Shown here one piece after another: positions 7,542 to 16,125 of a DNA stretch of 24,770 nt (position 1 is the first letter of the stretch; the number at the start of each line of letters is the position of its first letter). A model generated the notes under the pieces. The model was not told the DNA's origin. It saw only the letters and a list, made by a program, of their open reading frames with translations, and did not search any database. The DNA comes from CAYRGQ01 sp964444885 (GTDB taxonomy: Bacteria > Bacteroidota > Bacteroidia > Sphingobacteriales > Sphingobacteriaceae): positions 1-24,770 of the forward strand of contig CAYUIZ010000036.1 of the NCBI GenBank assembly GCA_964444885.1, read 5' to 3'. The translations under genes were made by a program, and so were the position numbers.

Positions 7542-8213
7542 CTAACCCAACGAAGAGGTAATCAGTTTCAGGAATTCGCTCCGGGTGCGCTCATTCGCAA
7601 ATTCGCCAGTAAAGGCCGACGTGGTTGTCATGGAGTTTTGCTTTTGTACGCCCCGCATCGCCATGCACAGGTGCTTGCACTCGATGACGACGGCTACACC
7701 CGCTGGGTTGAGCGTTTCCTGGATACAATCCCTGATCTCGTTGGTCAGGCGTTCCTGTACCTGCAAGCGGCGTGCAAAAATATCGACTACCCGCGGAATT
7801 TTGCTCAGGCCCACGATATGCCCGTTTGGGATGTACGCCACGTGCGCTTTGCCGAGAAACGGCAGCATGTGGTGCTCACACATGGAGAATACTTCGATAT
7901 CCTTGACGACGACCATCTGGCTGTAGTCTTCTTCAAACATGGCGCTGCGCAATACCGCCGAGGCGTCCAGATCGTAGCCGTGGGTGAGGTATAATAGGGC
8001 TTTGGCGACGCGTTCCGGCGTTTTGGTGAGCCCCTCACGGGCCGAGTCTTCGCCCAATGCGTTTAGGATATCGCCGTAGTGCCCTGCGATGCGCTCGGCA
8101 ATTTCCGGATTATAGCGGTCTATCTTGACGTAACCATCAATTTCTTCTTCGTTCGGTGGCAAGGGTGTGTTCATATGCTGACGAAAGTGATCATTCCCCA
8201 AAATATTCGACAT
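7542..8213 (-). CDS. folE: GTP cyclohydrolase I
   Basis: About 223 residues. It converts GTP to 7,8-dihydroneopterin triphosphate, the entry to folate, queuosine and biopterin. Zinc ligands are visible in MCEHHMLPF (Cys and His) and ECKHLCMAMRG (second Cys); GLSKIPRVVDIFARRLQVQERLT and TRSEFLKLI are family hallmarks. The start at 8213 (MSNILGNDHF) is chosen because LGNDH...TPL resembles the N-terminus of many Bacteroidota FolE proteins; this gives a 23-bp overlap with the upstream PTPS gene. Starts at 8231 and 8174 are possible. The overlap indicates coupled synthesis of the two pterin enzymes. Confidence 0.93.
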   Translation of the reverse strand: MSNILGNDHFRQHMNTPLPPNEEEIDGYVKIDRYNPEIAERIAGHYGDILNALGEDSAREGLTKTPERVAKALLYLTHGYDLDASAVLRSAMFEEDYSQMVVVKDIEVFSMCEHHMLPFLGKAHVAYIPNGHIVGLSKIPRVVDIFARRLQVQERLTNEIRDCIQETLNPAGVAVVIECKHLCMAMRGVQKQNSMTTTSAFTGEFANERTRSEFLKLITSSLG

Positions 8214-8604
8214 AATTGTTTTCGGTTTCATGCACGCGAATGGCGTGCAAGGTGACGCCGTGCGCTTCGATGGGCGCCTTGAGCTCTTCGAAGATCGCCA
8301 TCGCCAATACCTCGGTAGAAGCCATCTTCCCTTTCATGAAGTCGACGTCGAGATTGATGTTGCGGTGGTCGAGTTTCTCGATCACGTGCGTTTCGATGAT
8401 GGACTTCAGTAGTTTGAGATCGATCAGGAATCCCGTTTTGGGATCGATGTTACCTCGGACTGTCACAAACAACTCGTAGTTGTGTCCGTGCCAATTGGGG
8501 TTGGCGCACTTGCCGAAGATGCGTTCGTTTTCTTCCAGGGTCCACTCATCGCGGTAAAGCTTGTGGGCCGCATTAAATCGCTCACGTCTGGTAATGTACA
8601 TCAT
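8191..8604 (-). CDS. 6-pyruvoyl-tetrahydropterin synthase / 6-carboxytetrahydropterin synthase family
   Basis: 137 residues from the ATGATG at 8604/8601, the length usual for this family; a longer reading frame extending upstream to 8739 would add a non-homologous 45-residue tail that crosses the promoter. Zinc is bound by His14 (FNAAHKL) and His39/His41 (WHGHN); Cys33, in GKCANPNWHGHNY, is the catalytic thiol, with His80 (LDHRN) and Glu126 completing the site. It acts on the product of FolE, the overlapping downstream gene. The C-x5-HGH spacing resembles animal-type pyruvoyl-tetrahydropterin synthase more than the C-x3-HGH of E. coli QueD, so queuosine versus biopterin-type function is open. 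Confidence 0.9.
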   Translation of the reverse strand: MMYITRRERFNAAHKLYRDEWTLEENERIFGKCANPNWHGHNYELFVTVRGNIDPKTGFLIDLKLLKSIIETHVIEKLDHRNINLDVDFMKGKMASTEVLAMAIFEELKAPIEAHGVTLHAIRVHETENNYVEYFGE

Positions 8605-8610
8605 AGGGCG

Positions 8611-8618
8611 CAAAGGTA
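8611..8618 (-). promoter_or_regulatory. Candidate -7 box for the PTPS-folE operon
   Basis: TACCTTTG on the minus strand matches TAnnTTTG and ends six bases before the ATG at 8604, again predicting a leader of only a few bases. No TTG is found at the expected upstream spacing. Confidence 0.4.
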
Positions 8619-8774
8619 AGGATAATATACGATGCTTGCCCACAGAAGGCGTATTTTGTCGTGCGCTGGAGGCACGATGCAGAAGCCGTGCAGGACGTTG
8701 CGCGCCTTTAAAAACAGCAAGAGAAAGCGATTTCGTCAAAATCTTGTGACAATAACACGCGCCAAAGTTTATTG

Positions 8775-8804
8775 TTGGTTAATGCCAATTTAAATTTAAA
8801 TTTG
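8775..8804 (+). promoter_or_regulatory. Promoter of the ThuA/PQQ-dehydrogenase lipoprotein gene
   Basis: TTG at 8775-8777 is followed after 19 bases by TAAATTTG (8797-8804), a full Bacteroidota consensus. The -7 box is part of a short AT-rich tandem (AATTTAAATTTAAATTTG). The predicted start is near 8809, leaving a leader of roughly 48 bases before the ATG at 8857. Confidence 0.65.
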
Positions 8805-8856
8805 CTTCCGCTTGGTAAATAGCCAAGTCCAAATATATTTCACTGTCTCATTTTCT

Positions 8857-11800
8857 ATGATGCGTTTTCCAATTAGGCCAGGGCGTCTGGTCGCTTCCGT
8901 ATTTTTTGTGGGAATATTTCTTGTATTCCAATTGGCAGGCTGTAGCAACAAGCGCAAAGGCCCGCCAAAAGTGCTTGTTTTTAGCAAAACGGAGGGCTTC
9001 GTCCATTCGTCCATCGGTGCGGGCAATCAGGCGTTGATGCAGCTCGGCCAAGATAACGGCTTTGTCGTAGACACCACCACCAATGCCGAATGGTTTAATG
9101 AGGACAGCTTGGCGCAATACGCAGCGGTTGTCTTCCTCAATACGAGCGGCGACGTGCTCGATCACATACAAGAAGCTGCTTTCGAACGCTACATCCAGTC
9201 GGGAGGCGGTTTTGTCGGGGTGCACGGCGCGAGCACGACGGAGTATCATTGGGGATGGTTTGGCCGCCTCGTAGGCGCCTATTTCCAGGATCACCCCAAA
9301 CCGCAGGCGGCGACGTTAAGCGTCTTGGATCCCAGCCATGCGTCCACGGCGCACATGCCCGAGACATTTACCTACGACGATGAATGGTATAATTTCTATA
9401 ATGTCAATCCGGATATCAACGTCCTGATAACCATCGACCCGACCAGCTACGAAGGCAGCAAGCACGAAGGACAGCATCCGATGGCATGGTACCACGAATA
9501 TGATGGCGGACGCTCGTTTTTCACAGGTTTTGGGCATTCGGACAAATCCTTCGCCGACACGCTCATTCTGCAGCATATCCTGGGCGGGATCCAGTATGCC
9601 ATCGGCGACAACCTCAAACTGGACTACAAAAAGGCACGTACGTTGCCCGTGCCGGAGCGCGAGCGCTTTGTCCGTACGCAGCTGCTGACGGGAGAGCTGT
9701 TTGAGCCCACGGAACTGGCTATATTGCCTAACTATGATTTGCTGGTGGCACAACGGCGCGGCGAGCTGATGCTGTTTAAGCAAGAAACCGGCGAAGTGGA
9801 GCAGGTCGGATTCCTAGAGGTGTACCATCAGTCGGGCGTGCCAAATGTAAACGCCGAAGAGGGATTCATGGGACTGGCGCTGGATCCGGATTATGCCAAC
9901 AACCAATTCCTGTACGCCTTCTATAGCCCGGTTGACACGTCGGTAAACCGGCTATCCCGCTTCCGTTTTGCGGATGGAAAACTTGACCTCGAGTCTGAAA
10001 AAATAGTGCTGGAATTTTACTCCCAGCGCCAGATCTGCTGCCATACAGGCGGGTCTATCGCGTTCGGCCCGGACGGATTGCTGTATTTGGCTACCGGCGA
10101 CAACGCGACGCCTTTTGATCAGCCCACAACCTACCAAAATAAAGGCTTTGCACCAATTGACAGCCGCGCGGGTTTTGAGCAGTACGACGCCCGGCGATCC
10201 GCAAGCAACACGAACGACTTGCGCGGCAGCGTGCTTCGTATCCGCATGCTAGCCGACGGCAGCTATGAAATTCCGGAAGGCAACCTGTTCCCCGCCGGGC
10301 AGGAAAAGACGCGCCCTGAGATTTATACGATGGGTACGCGCAATGCGTACCGCATCACGATCGACCAAAAGAACAACTACCTGTACTGGGGCGATGTCGG
10401 ACCAGATGCCTCAAACGATGAGGAAGCACGCGGTCCACGCGGTTATGACGAGATCAACCAGGCGCGCAAGGCAGGTTTTTACGGCTGGCCGCTATTGATT
10501 GGCGACAACTACGCTTATCGGGCGTATAATTATGAGACAGGAGAAAGCGGTGAGTTTTTTGACGCCACGAAGCCCATCAACGAATCGCCGAATAATACGG
10601 GTCTGCGGGAATTGCCTCCCGCGCAACCGGCATTTATCTGGTACCCTTATGCGCAGTCCGACGAATTCCCCCAATTGGGCAGCGGCGGGCGCAACGCGAT
10701 GCCCGGACCGGTGTATCACACCGATTTATACGATAAGAAAACCCGGTATTCCGATTATTTTGACGGCAAGCTCTTTATCTATGATTGGATACGCGGCTGG
10801 ATTAAGGTCGTGACCATGCGGGAGAACGGCGATTATGATAAGATGGAGCCGTTTTTAGCCGATGAGTCTTTTGCCAATCCCATTGACATGGAAGTAGGCA
10901 AAGACGGCCGGCTTTATATCCTGGAGTACGGGCGCGGCTGGTTTGCAAAGAACGTAGACGCGGGTATCGTGCGGATCGATTACTATGCCGATAACTTGCC
11001 TCCCCAAGTTGGTGAGCTCACCGTGGAGCAGGCCAATGGCAACTTGCCCTTTACCGTCAAGGCCACCGTAGACGCGGTGGATCCGGAAGGAAAGACCATG
11101 ACGTACACGTGGCGCATTGGCGAGGAGGAAGTGCAGACTACCGAACCCCGTCTTGCGCATGAATTGACCGTAGCAGGCGAGTACACGATTGGGGTTCGCA
11201 TAGCGGATGATAGTGGTGCGGTTATCGCGGCGGAACCGGTCACGGTTTATGCGGGTAACACGACCCCGGGTGTGGATATTAAGCTGGGCAGCAATGCGAC
11301 GACATTCGTTCCGGGCGACCGCATCGCTTACGAGGTAGTCGTGGACGATAACGGGCGGGCTTTCGATCCCGAAAATCTGGTGGTTTCCGTCAACTACCTC
11401 CAGAGCAGTGAGCAGGCCGGTGCCGGACAGGGCCACCAGCAGGTGTCCGACATTGTCATGGGCCGCAACTTGGTACTGGCGTCCGACTGTCGGTCTTGCC
11501 ATACCGTAAACACGCCGAGCGTCGGCCCGATGTATGCAGACGTGGCGAAGCGATACAAAGGGAATCCGGATGTCGTGTCTTACCTGTCTGACAAAATCAT
11601 TAATGGAGGAAGCGGCGCATGGGGAATGGTGGCCATGGCTGCCCACCCCGATATCAAGCCCGACGAAGCCCGGCAGATGGTGCAATGGATTATGTCGCTG
11701 GATGATGATCATTCGAAGCGGAGCACATTGCCCGCTCAGGGAGAAATTGTAGCCCAGCTTCCGGCCGACGTCAAGGAAAGCGATGAGGTGACCCTGCGAA

Positions 11801-11889
11801 TCACGGCACAATACACCAATACGCCAGAGATGGGAATCACGCCGCTGACCGGAACGAAGACCGTGGATTTGAAGTTGAAAAAGAATTAA
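8857..11889 (+). CDS. Multidomain lipoprotein: ThuA, PQQ-dependent sugar dehydrogenase-like, PKD and cytochrome c
   Basis: About 1010 residues from the ATG at 8857 (ATG at 8860 equally possible), which places a lipoprotein signal peptide with an LAGC lipobox right at the N-terminus. Domains in order: ThuA, a glutamine-amidotransferase-like fold (about 38-255, KVLVFSKTEGFVHSS); a PQQ-dependent soluble glucose dehydrogenase-like beta-propeller (about 270-700), with CCHTGGSIAFGPDGLLYLATGD near 393-414; a PKD-like beta domain (about 712-800, DAVDPEGKTMTYTWRI); and a class I cytochrome c with the haem site CRSCH at 878-882 and a methionine-rich distal region (GMVAMAAHP). Probable role: oxidation of a sugar or sugar-derived compound at the cell surface with electrons passed to the haem. 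The substrate is unknown. This architecture recurs in Bacteroidota. Confidence 0.9.
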   Translation: MMRFPIRPGRLVASVFFVGIFLVFQLAGCSNKRKGPPKVLVFSKTEGFVHSSIGAGNQALMQLGQDNGFVVDTTTNAEWFNEDSLAQYAAVVFLNTSGDVLDHIQEAAFERYIQSGGGFVGVHGASTTEYHWGWFGRLVGAYFQDHPKPQAATLSVLDPSHASTAHMPETFTYDDEWYNFYNVNPDINVLITIDPTSYEGSKHEGQHPMAWYHEYDGGRSFFTGFGHSDKSFADTLILQHILGGIQYAIGDNLKLDYKKARTLPVPERERFVRTQLLTGELFEPTELAILPNYDLLVAQRRGELMLFKQETGEVEQVGFLEVYHQSGVPNVNAEEGFMGLALDPDYANNQFLYAFYSPVDTSVNRLSRFRFADGKLDLESEKIVLEFYSQRQICCHTGGSIAFGPDGLLYLATGDNATPFDQPTTYQNKGFAPIDSRAGFEQYDARRSASNTNDLRGSVLRIRMLADGSYEIPEGNLFPAGQEKTRPEIYTMGTRNAYRITIDQKNNYLYWGDVGPDASNDEEARGPRGYDEINQARKAGFYGWPLLIGDNYAYRAYNYETGESGEFFDATKPINESPNNTGLRELPPAQPAFIWYPYAQSDEFPQLGSGGRNAMPGPVYHTDLYDKKTRYSDYFDGKLFIYDWIRGWIKVVTMRENGDYDKMEPFLADESFANPIDMEVGKDGRLYILEYGRGWFAKNVDAGIVRIDYYADNLPPQVGELTVEQANGNLPFTVKATVDAVDPEGKTMTYTWRIGEEEVQTTEPRLAHELTVAGEYTIGVRIADDSGAVIAAEPVTVYAGNTTPGVDIKLGSNATTFVPGDRIAYEVVVDDNGRAFDPENLVVSVNYLQSSEQAGAGQGHQQVSDIVMGRNLVLASDCRSCHTVNTPSVGPMYADVAKRYKGNPDVVSYLSDKIINGGSGAWGMVAMAAHPDIKPDEARQMVQWIMSLDDDHSKRSTLPAQGEIVAQLPADVKESDEVTLRITAQYTNTPEMGITPLTGTKTVDLKLKKN

Positions 11890-11891
11890 TC

Positions 11892-11926
11892 GCCAAGGGG
11901 CCGCCTTGATGGCGGCCTACTTTGGC
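11892..11926. terminator. Hairpin between convergent genes, possible bidirectional terminator
   Basis: A strong 7-bp GC stem (GGCCGCC at 11899-11905, GGCGGCC at 11911-11917, loop TTGAT) is enclosed by a second 5-bp pairing (GCCAA 11892-11896 with TTGGC 11922-11926). It starts two bases after the stop of the plus-strand gene and overlaps the stop codon of the minus-strand gene. It lacks a clear T-run, so efficiency is uncertain. Confidence 0.45.
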
Positions 11927-12663
11927 AATACTTTATCCTGCAGTACGTTTCGCAACGCTTGTTCGGCCTGCTCCACCACCCAGGCATACACTTTGCCACC
12001 GTGGCTGATCCGTTTGACGCCCAGTGCGCCCAGTTCGTCATATTTCGGGAGGGTGGGTGTCAGGAACACGTTAAGCGGCAGGGTTATCGCATCGGTGAAG
12101 GTACGGATGTCGTCCGGCGTGTCGATTAAGGGGATAAATATGCCGTCTGCGCCCGCATCTTGGTATATGCCCGCTCGCTCGATCGATTCCGACAGCGCTG
12201 CTGCATGTTTAGTCGTGTAGGTGTCTGCCCGCGCATTGATGTAGATGTCCGTTGCGTCCTTGATGGCCTTGATCTTATCGGCCAATTTCGTGGCGGATCC
12301 CAATTGACGTTTTCCGCTATCGACGACGCCATCCTCGAGGTTGATACCGACCACGCCAATGTCCGTCAATTTTTTGACACGGGCAGCTACTGTTTTCGGG
12401 TCGTCGGAATATCCCGCCTCAAAGTCGACAGAAACGGGGATACTGGCCGCTTTCATAATCCGTTCGATGATGAAGAAGTGCTCTTCAAAACTCATGTTTT
12501 CCCCGTCTTCGTAGCCCAGTAAATTGGCAATGGCATGGCTGGACGTGCCTAACGCGGCAAAGCCTGCTTTCTCAGCCAGTTGTGTCGAATGCGCGTCCCA
12601 CACATTTCCCAGCAAGAAGGGCTTTTCGTTTTTATGTAAATTTTTAAAGTTCGTTACGGACAT
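11917..12663 (-). CDS. Isocitrate lyase/PEP mutase family protein
   Basis: 248 residues, the size of the PEP-mutase/oxaloacetate-hydrolase/methylisocitrate-lyase-like single-domain barrels (PEP_mutase family). The core metal site is seen in VDFEAGYSD (Asp80 and Glu82) and GINLEDG (Glu110, Asp111), with GNVWDAHS near residue 19 as the substrate-pocket motif. The KKCGH loop of true isocitrate lyases is absent, so it is not an isocitrate lyase. It could cleave or form a C-C or P-C bond in a 2-oxo or carboxyl substrate; the specific reaction cannot be read from sequence. It is a single gene, converging on the preceding dehydrogenase gene. Confidence 0.88.
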   Translation of the reverse strand: MSVTNFKNLHKNEKPFLLGNVWDAHSTQLAEKAGFAALGTSSHAIANLLGYEDGENMSFEEHFFIIERIMKAASIPVSVDFEAGYSDDPKTVAARVKKLTDIGVVGINLEDGVVDSGKRQLGSATKLADKIKAIKDATDIYINARADTYTTKHAAALSESIERAGIYQDAGADGIFIPLIDTPDDIRTFTDAITLPLNVFLTPTLPKYDELGALGVKRISHGGKVYAWVVEQAEQALRNVLQDKVLPK

Positions 12664-12982
12664 GGTGTATCGTTTTTAGATTTCGTGTATTCATGAAACA
12701 GATTGGGGGGCAGAAAGTTTTATTTTTCGCGGTATGGCGGGTTCGTATCGCCGGCGCGAAAGGGGCCTACGGGCCTATCGTCACGATGCTGCGAAAATAA
12801 TTGGCGCTAGATTACCAAAACTACGCGAAGATACCGTATACTTGTTATTGCCTTGTGGCACTGCGGCAGCGCTGTACGCTAGCCGCCGTAACGGTGAAAA
12901 ACCTTGATGTGCCTTCGGGCAGGAAGATTCACGCTAAACGTGAACAACCAAACACCAATAACCATACATAGACCGATAGAAC
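12664..12982. other. 319-bp divergent intergenic region
   Basis: It separates two divergent genes and should hold both promoters. I find no full TTG-N19-TAnnTTTG match on either strand. The notable element is a perfect 6-bp inverted repeat, TTCACG-CTAAA-CGTGAA (12928-12944), 38 bases upstream of the oxidoreductase ATG, which could be an operator or an mRNA hairpin. A small GCC-TTCG-GGC hairpin lies near 12912-12921. No coding potential or RNA gene is apparent. Confidence 0.4.
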
Positions 12983-14383
12983 ATGGACAAGTTTTCTAGA
13001 CGATCGTTTTTGCAAGCCGTCGCATTATTAGCAGCCGGGGCGGCTATTCCGTTGCCGTCGCAGGGGTTTGGCCTGGGGCGCAAATTGCGCGTGGTACTCG
13101 TCGGTACCGGCGTCCGGGGCATCTCGTTTTGGGGGCGCCGGTTGGCGGAGCAATATCCCGCGCAGCTGGAGTTTGTAGGCTTGAGCGACATTAATCCCGG
13201 CCGTCTGCAATTTGGCAAGGAATATATGAAGGTGGACTGCCCGACTTTTGTCGATTTTGATGCCATGCTCAGGCAGACCAAACCCGATTTAGTGATCGTG
13301 TGCACGACGGATTCCTCACATCACGAACAGATTATTAACGGACTGGCGGCTGGATGCGATGTGCTCACCGAAAAGCCATTGACCACCGACGAGACCAAGG
13401 CCCAGGCTATTCTGGATGCCGAGCGCAAGTCTGGCAAAAACCTGATTGTGGGATTCAACTACCGCTGGAGTCCGTACGCTACGAAAATCAAGGAGCTCCT
13501 GATGAGTGGAGAGATCGGGGACATCACTTCCGTCGATTTTAACTGGTACCTCAATATCCATCACGGCGCTTCGTATTTTCGGCGATGGCATGGGCTGATG
13601 GACAAGGGCGGCTCGCTCTGGGTGCATAAAGCCACGCACCATTTCGATCTGCTCAACTGGTGGCTCGACTCGGAACCGGCCGAGGTGTTCGCCTACGGCG
13701 CACTGGAGCATTATGGCAAGAATGGCCCGTTCAGAGGGAGCAGCTGCCGCAGCTGTGCGCACCAGAACGAATGTGATTATTACTGGGATATTACCCGCGA
13801 TACGCACGCCATGAACTTGTATGTGGCCCACGAGGAGCACGACGGTTACATCCGTGATGGTTGCGTTTATCGCAATGAGATTGATATCTACGACAAGATG
13901 TCGGCGCAGATTAAATATGCCAATGACGTCATTGCAAACTATTCCCTAACCACCTATTCGCCCTTCGAAGGGTGGCGCATCGCGTTTAACGGGCAGAAGG
14001 GACGCATTGAAGCCTGGCTCGATATTCCCTGGATGAAAAATGAAAACCTAGACCAGGCGAGCCTGCATGCAGCGGAAATGCAACAGGCAGAAAATGGGGA
14101 CGTCATTCACGAGCCGATCGTCCTTTACAAAAACAGGGAGGATTATAAGATTATCCAGGTAGCGAGCGAACGGGCGGGGCATGGCGGCGGCGACCGGAGG
14201 TTGCACGACAGCATTTTTGCGGACGCAGGCCAGGCGGAAGACCCCTACGGCCGAGCAGCCGGCGTGCGCGATGGTGTGATGTCCGTATTAGTGGGCGTGG
14301 CAGCCCGTCGAAGTATCGAGCAGGGCAAGGCAATCAAGATCGACACGTTGACCGACTTGAAACCGAACGCCAAGCGGGCATAG
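12983..14383 (+). CDS. Gfo/Idh/MocA family oxidoreductase with Tat signal
   Basis: 466 residues. SRRSFLQ (5-11) followed by a hydrophobic, Ala-rich stretch is a twin-arginine signal, so the enzyme is probably folded with its cofactor and exported to the periplasm. The Rossmann motif GTGVRG (41-46) and the family EKP motif (130-132, LTEKPLTT) bind NAD(P); HKATHHFDLL (215-224) supplies the active-site histidine region. It likely oxidises or reduces a sugar or cyclitol ring or acts in a glycosidase-like NAD-dependent manner; the substrate is unknown. An insertion with Cys255, Cys258, Cys264 and Cys294 (C-x2-C-x5-C plus one) looks like a metal site. An MFS sugar-acid transporter follows 193 bp downstream. 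Confidence 0.9.
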   Translation: MDKFSRRSFLQAVALLAAGAAIPLPSQGFGLGRKLRVVLVGTGVRGISFWGRRLAEQYPAQLEFVGLSDINPGRLQFGKEYMKVDCPTFVDFDAMLRQTKPDLVIVCTTDSSHHEQIINGLAAGCDVLTEKPLTTDETKAQAILDAERKSGKNLIVGFNYRWSPYATKIKELLMSGEIGDITSVDFNWYLNIHHGASYFRRWHGLMDKGGSLWVHKATHHFDLLNWWLDSEPAEVFAYGALEHYGKNGPFRGSSCRSCAHQNECDYYWDITRDTHAMNLYVAHEEHDGYIRDGCVYRNEIDIYDKMSAQIKYANDVIANYSLTTYSPFEGWRIAFNGQKGRIEAWLDIPWMKNENLDQASLHAAEMQQAENGDVIHEPIVLYKNREDYKIIQVASERAGHGGGDRRLHDSIFADAGQAEDPYGRAAGVRDGVMSVLVGVAARRSIEQGKAIKIDTLTDLKPNAKRA

Positions 14384-14576
14384 GTGTCCGGTAACCGGTT
14401 GTTTGCGCAACGCTATACCCATTTACCCCGTTTGGAGCGCCAGACTCCTGTGCGGGCCAAGCGAAATCGTTTTCGAAGAATATTAGCCTTAAATACGGGT
14501 AGGCAGTCTAGTATTGATATATTTGGTTATTCTTTGAACAGGGCCTTTTAAAACCGATTACGAGTTTAACCAGATT

Positions 14577-16034
14577 ATGACGACAGCATTCCAAACAGCA
14601 ACGAAATACCGGTGGAAGATATGTGCGCTTTTGTTTTTTGCCACAACGATCAACTACCTGGACCGGCAGGTCCTTTCCCTCACGTGGACGGATTGGATCC
14701 AGCCCGAATTCCACTGGACAAACGAAGACTACGGCAACGTAGCTGGCATTTTTTCGTTGGTTTATGCGATTTCCATGCTGTTTGCCGGGAAATTTATCGA
14801 CTGGATGGATACCAAGAAGGGCTTTCTGTGGGCGATCTTCATTTGGTCGATCGGTGCATGTATTCATGCCTTGGCCGGGATTGCTACCTCGGGAATCCTC
14901 ACCGGCGAATGGTTTGTGAGTTTTGCGGGAGCGCGTGATGTTATTTCCAAAATTGGGGACACGGCCTTGGTCGCTTCCACCAGTGTCACCCTATTTATTG
15001 CAGCACGTGTTGTGCTGGCAGTAGGCGAGGCCGGGAACTTTCCGGCGGCAATCAAAGCCACGGCCGAATTTTTCCCCAAAAAAGACCGGGGTTTTGCCAC
15101 CAGTATTTTCAATGCGGGCGCGACCATAGGCGCACTGCTGGCCCCGCTGACCATTCCCTTTATTGCGGCTGCCTGGGGCTGGGAGGCCGCTTTCCTCATC
15201 ATCGGCGCGCTAGGTTTTGGCTGGATGGGTTTTTGGATCGTAATGTACGAAAAGCCGCACAAACATCCCAAATTAAACCAAGCCGAGCTTGCGTATATTA
15301 ATCAGGACGACGTAAGCGAAGCCGATGGCGGAGAAGCACCACCGGCGGCCGACGCGCCGTACAAGCCGGCGCCGTTCACGAAGTTGTTGCGGTACCGGCA
15401 GACCTGGGCTTTTGCGCTGGGCAAGTTTATGACCGACGGGGTGTGGTGGTTTTACCTTTTCTGGATACCCGCTTACCTGCATTCGGTGTACGGCTTGTCG
15501 TCGACGGCGGCGGCACCCATGATTTTTGTGCTGTACTTGATCACCCTCTTGTCTATTATAGGCGGTTGGTTGCCGACTTACTTCGTCGAAAAAAAGGGGA
15601 TGAATCCCTACGCGGGTCGGATGCGTTCGATGCTTATTTTTGCCTTTTTCCCCTTGTTGGCGCTGTTGGCTCAGCCATTAGGTTCTATTTCAGTCTGGTT
15701 TCCGGTACTCATCATCGGCATCGCCGGCGCGGCGCACCAAGCGTGGAGCGCCAATATTTTCTCGACCATTGGTGACATGTTCCCCAAGTCTGCGATCGCT
15801 ACCGTGACCGGGATTGGCGGTATGGCAGGCGGTATCGGTGCCTTCCTGATCAACAAGGGTTCAGGGACGTTGTTTGACCACGCGGACCAGACAAATATGC
15901 AGTTTTTCGGATTTGAAGGCGTGCATGCGGGCTATTTCATCATCTTCTCGATTTGCGCGGTTACCTACCTGATCGGTTGGGCTATTATGAAGGCTTTGGT
16001 GCCGCGCATGAAACTCGTGGACCTGGATAAGTAA
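14577..16034 (+). CDS. MFS transporter, ExuT-like hexuronate/organic anion family
   Basis: 485 residues with about 12 hydrophobic membrane segments in the two-bundle MFS pattern. The first segment ends in TTINYLDRQVLSL (Asp29/Arg30), the hallmark of the anion:cation symporter group to which E. coli ExuT belongs; GEAGNFPAAIKATAEFFPKKDRG is the second conserved cytoplasmic-loop region of that group. A short hydrophilic central loop is rich in Ala, Pro and Asp. It probably takes up a sugar acid with protons. The C-terminal half is well conserved to LVPRMK. It follows the Gfo/Idh/MocA gene on the same strand; the 193-bp gap could hold its own promoter, but no consensus is seen. Confidence 0.9.
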   Translation: MTTAFQTATKYRWKICALLFFATTINYLDRQVLSLTWTDWIQPEFHWTNEDYGNVAGIFSLVYAISMLFAGKFIDWMDTKKGFLWAIFIWSIGACIHALAGIATSGILTGEWFVSFAGARDVISKIGDTALVASTSVTLFIAARVVLAVGEAGNFPAAIKATAEFFPKKDRGFATSIFNAGATIGALLAPLTIPFIAAAWGWEAAFLIIGALGFGWMGFWIVMYEKPHKHPKLNQAELAYINQDDVSEADGGEAPPAADAPYKPAPFTKLLRYRQTWAFALGKFMTDGVWWFYLFWIPAYLHSVYGLSSTAAAPMIFVLYLITLLSIIGGWLPTYFVEKKGMNPYAGRMRSMLIFAFFPLLALLAQPLGSISVWFPVLIIGIAGAAHQAWSANIFSTIGDMFPKSAIATVTGIGGMAGGIGAFLINKGSGTLFDHADQTNMQFFGFEGVHAGYFIIFSICAVTYLIGWAIMKALVPRMKLVDLDK

Positions 16035-16074
16035 GTTTAGGGAAGGTCTTGCTTTTTGGGGAATGGGCTTTTCA

Positions 16075-16105
16075 TATCGCTGCACTTCCTGCGATGACAT
16101 TTTTT
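16075..16105 (+). terminator. Weak intrinsic terminator after the MFS gene
   Basis: ATCGC (16076-16080) pairs with GCGAT (16091-16095), extended by a G-T wobble, with a 10-nt loop, followed after four bases by six Ts (16100-16105). It lies 41 bases past the MFS stop, before the convergent operon end. Confidence 0.35.
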
Positions 16106-16125
16106 CTGAACGCTCTTTTTCAATT

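Noticed and set aside
8659..8677. TCGTGC/GCACGA hairpin between the PTPS and ThuA-dehydrogenase genes as a preQ1-type riboswitch
   Set aside because: It lies upstream of the likely PTPS transcription start, so it would not be in that mRNA, and no aptamer features were seen.
11917..12663. Calling the PEP-mutase family gene an isocitrate lyase (aceA)
   Set aside because: The length is far below that of isocitrate lyase and the KKCGH catalytic loop is absent.
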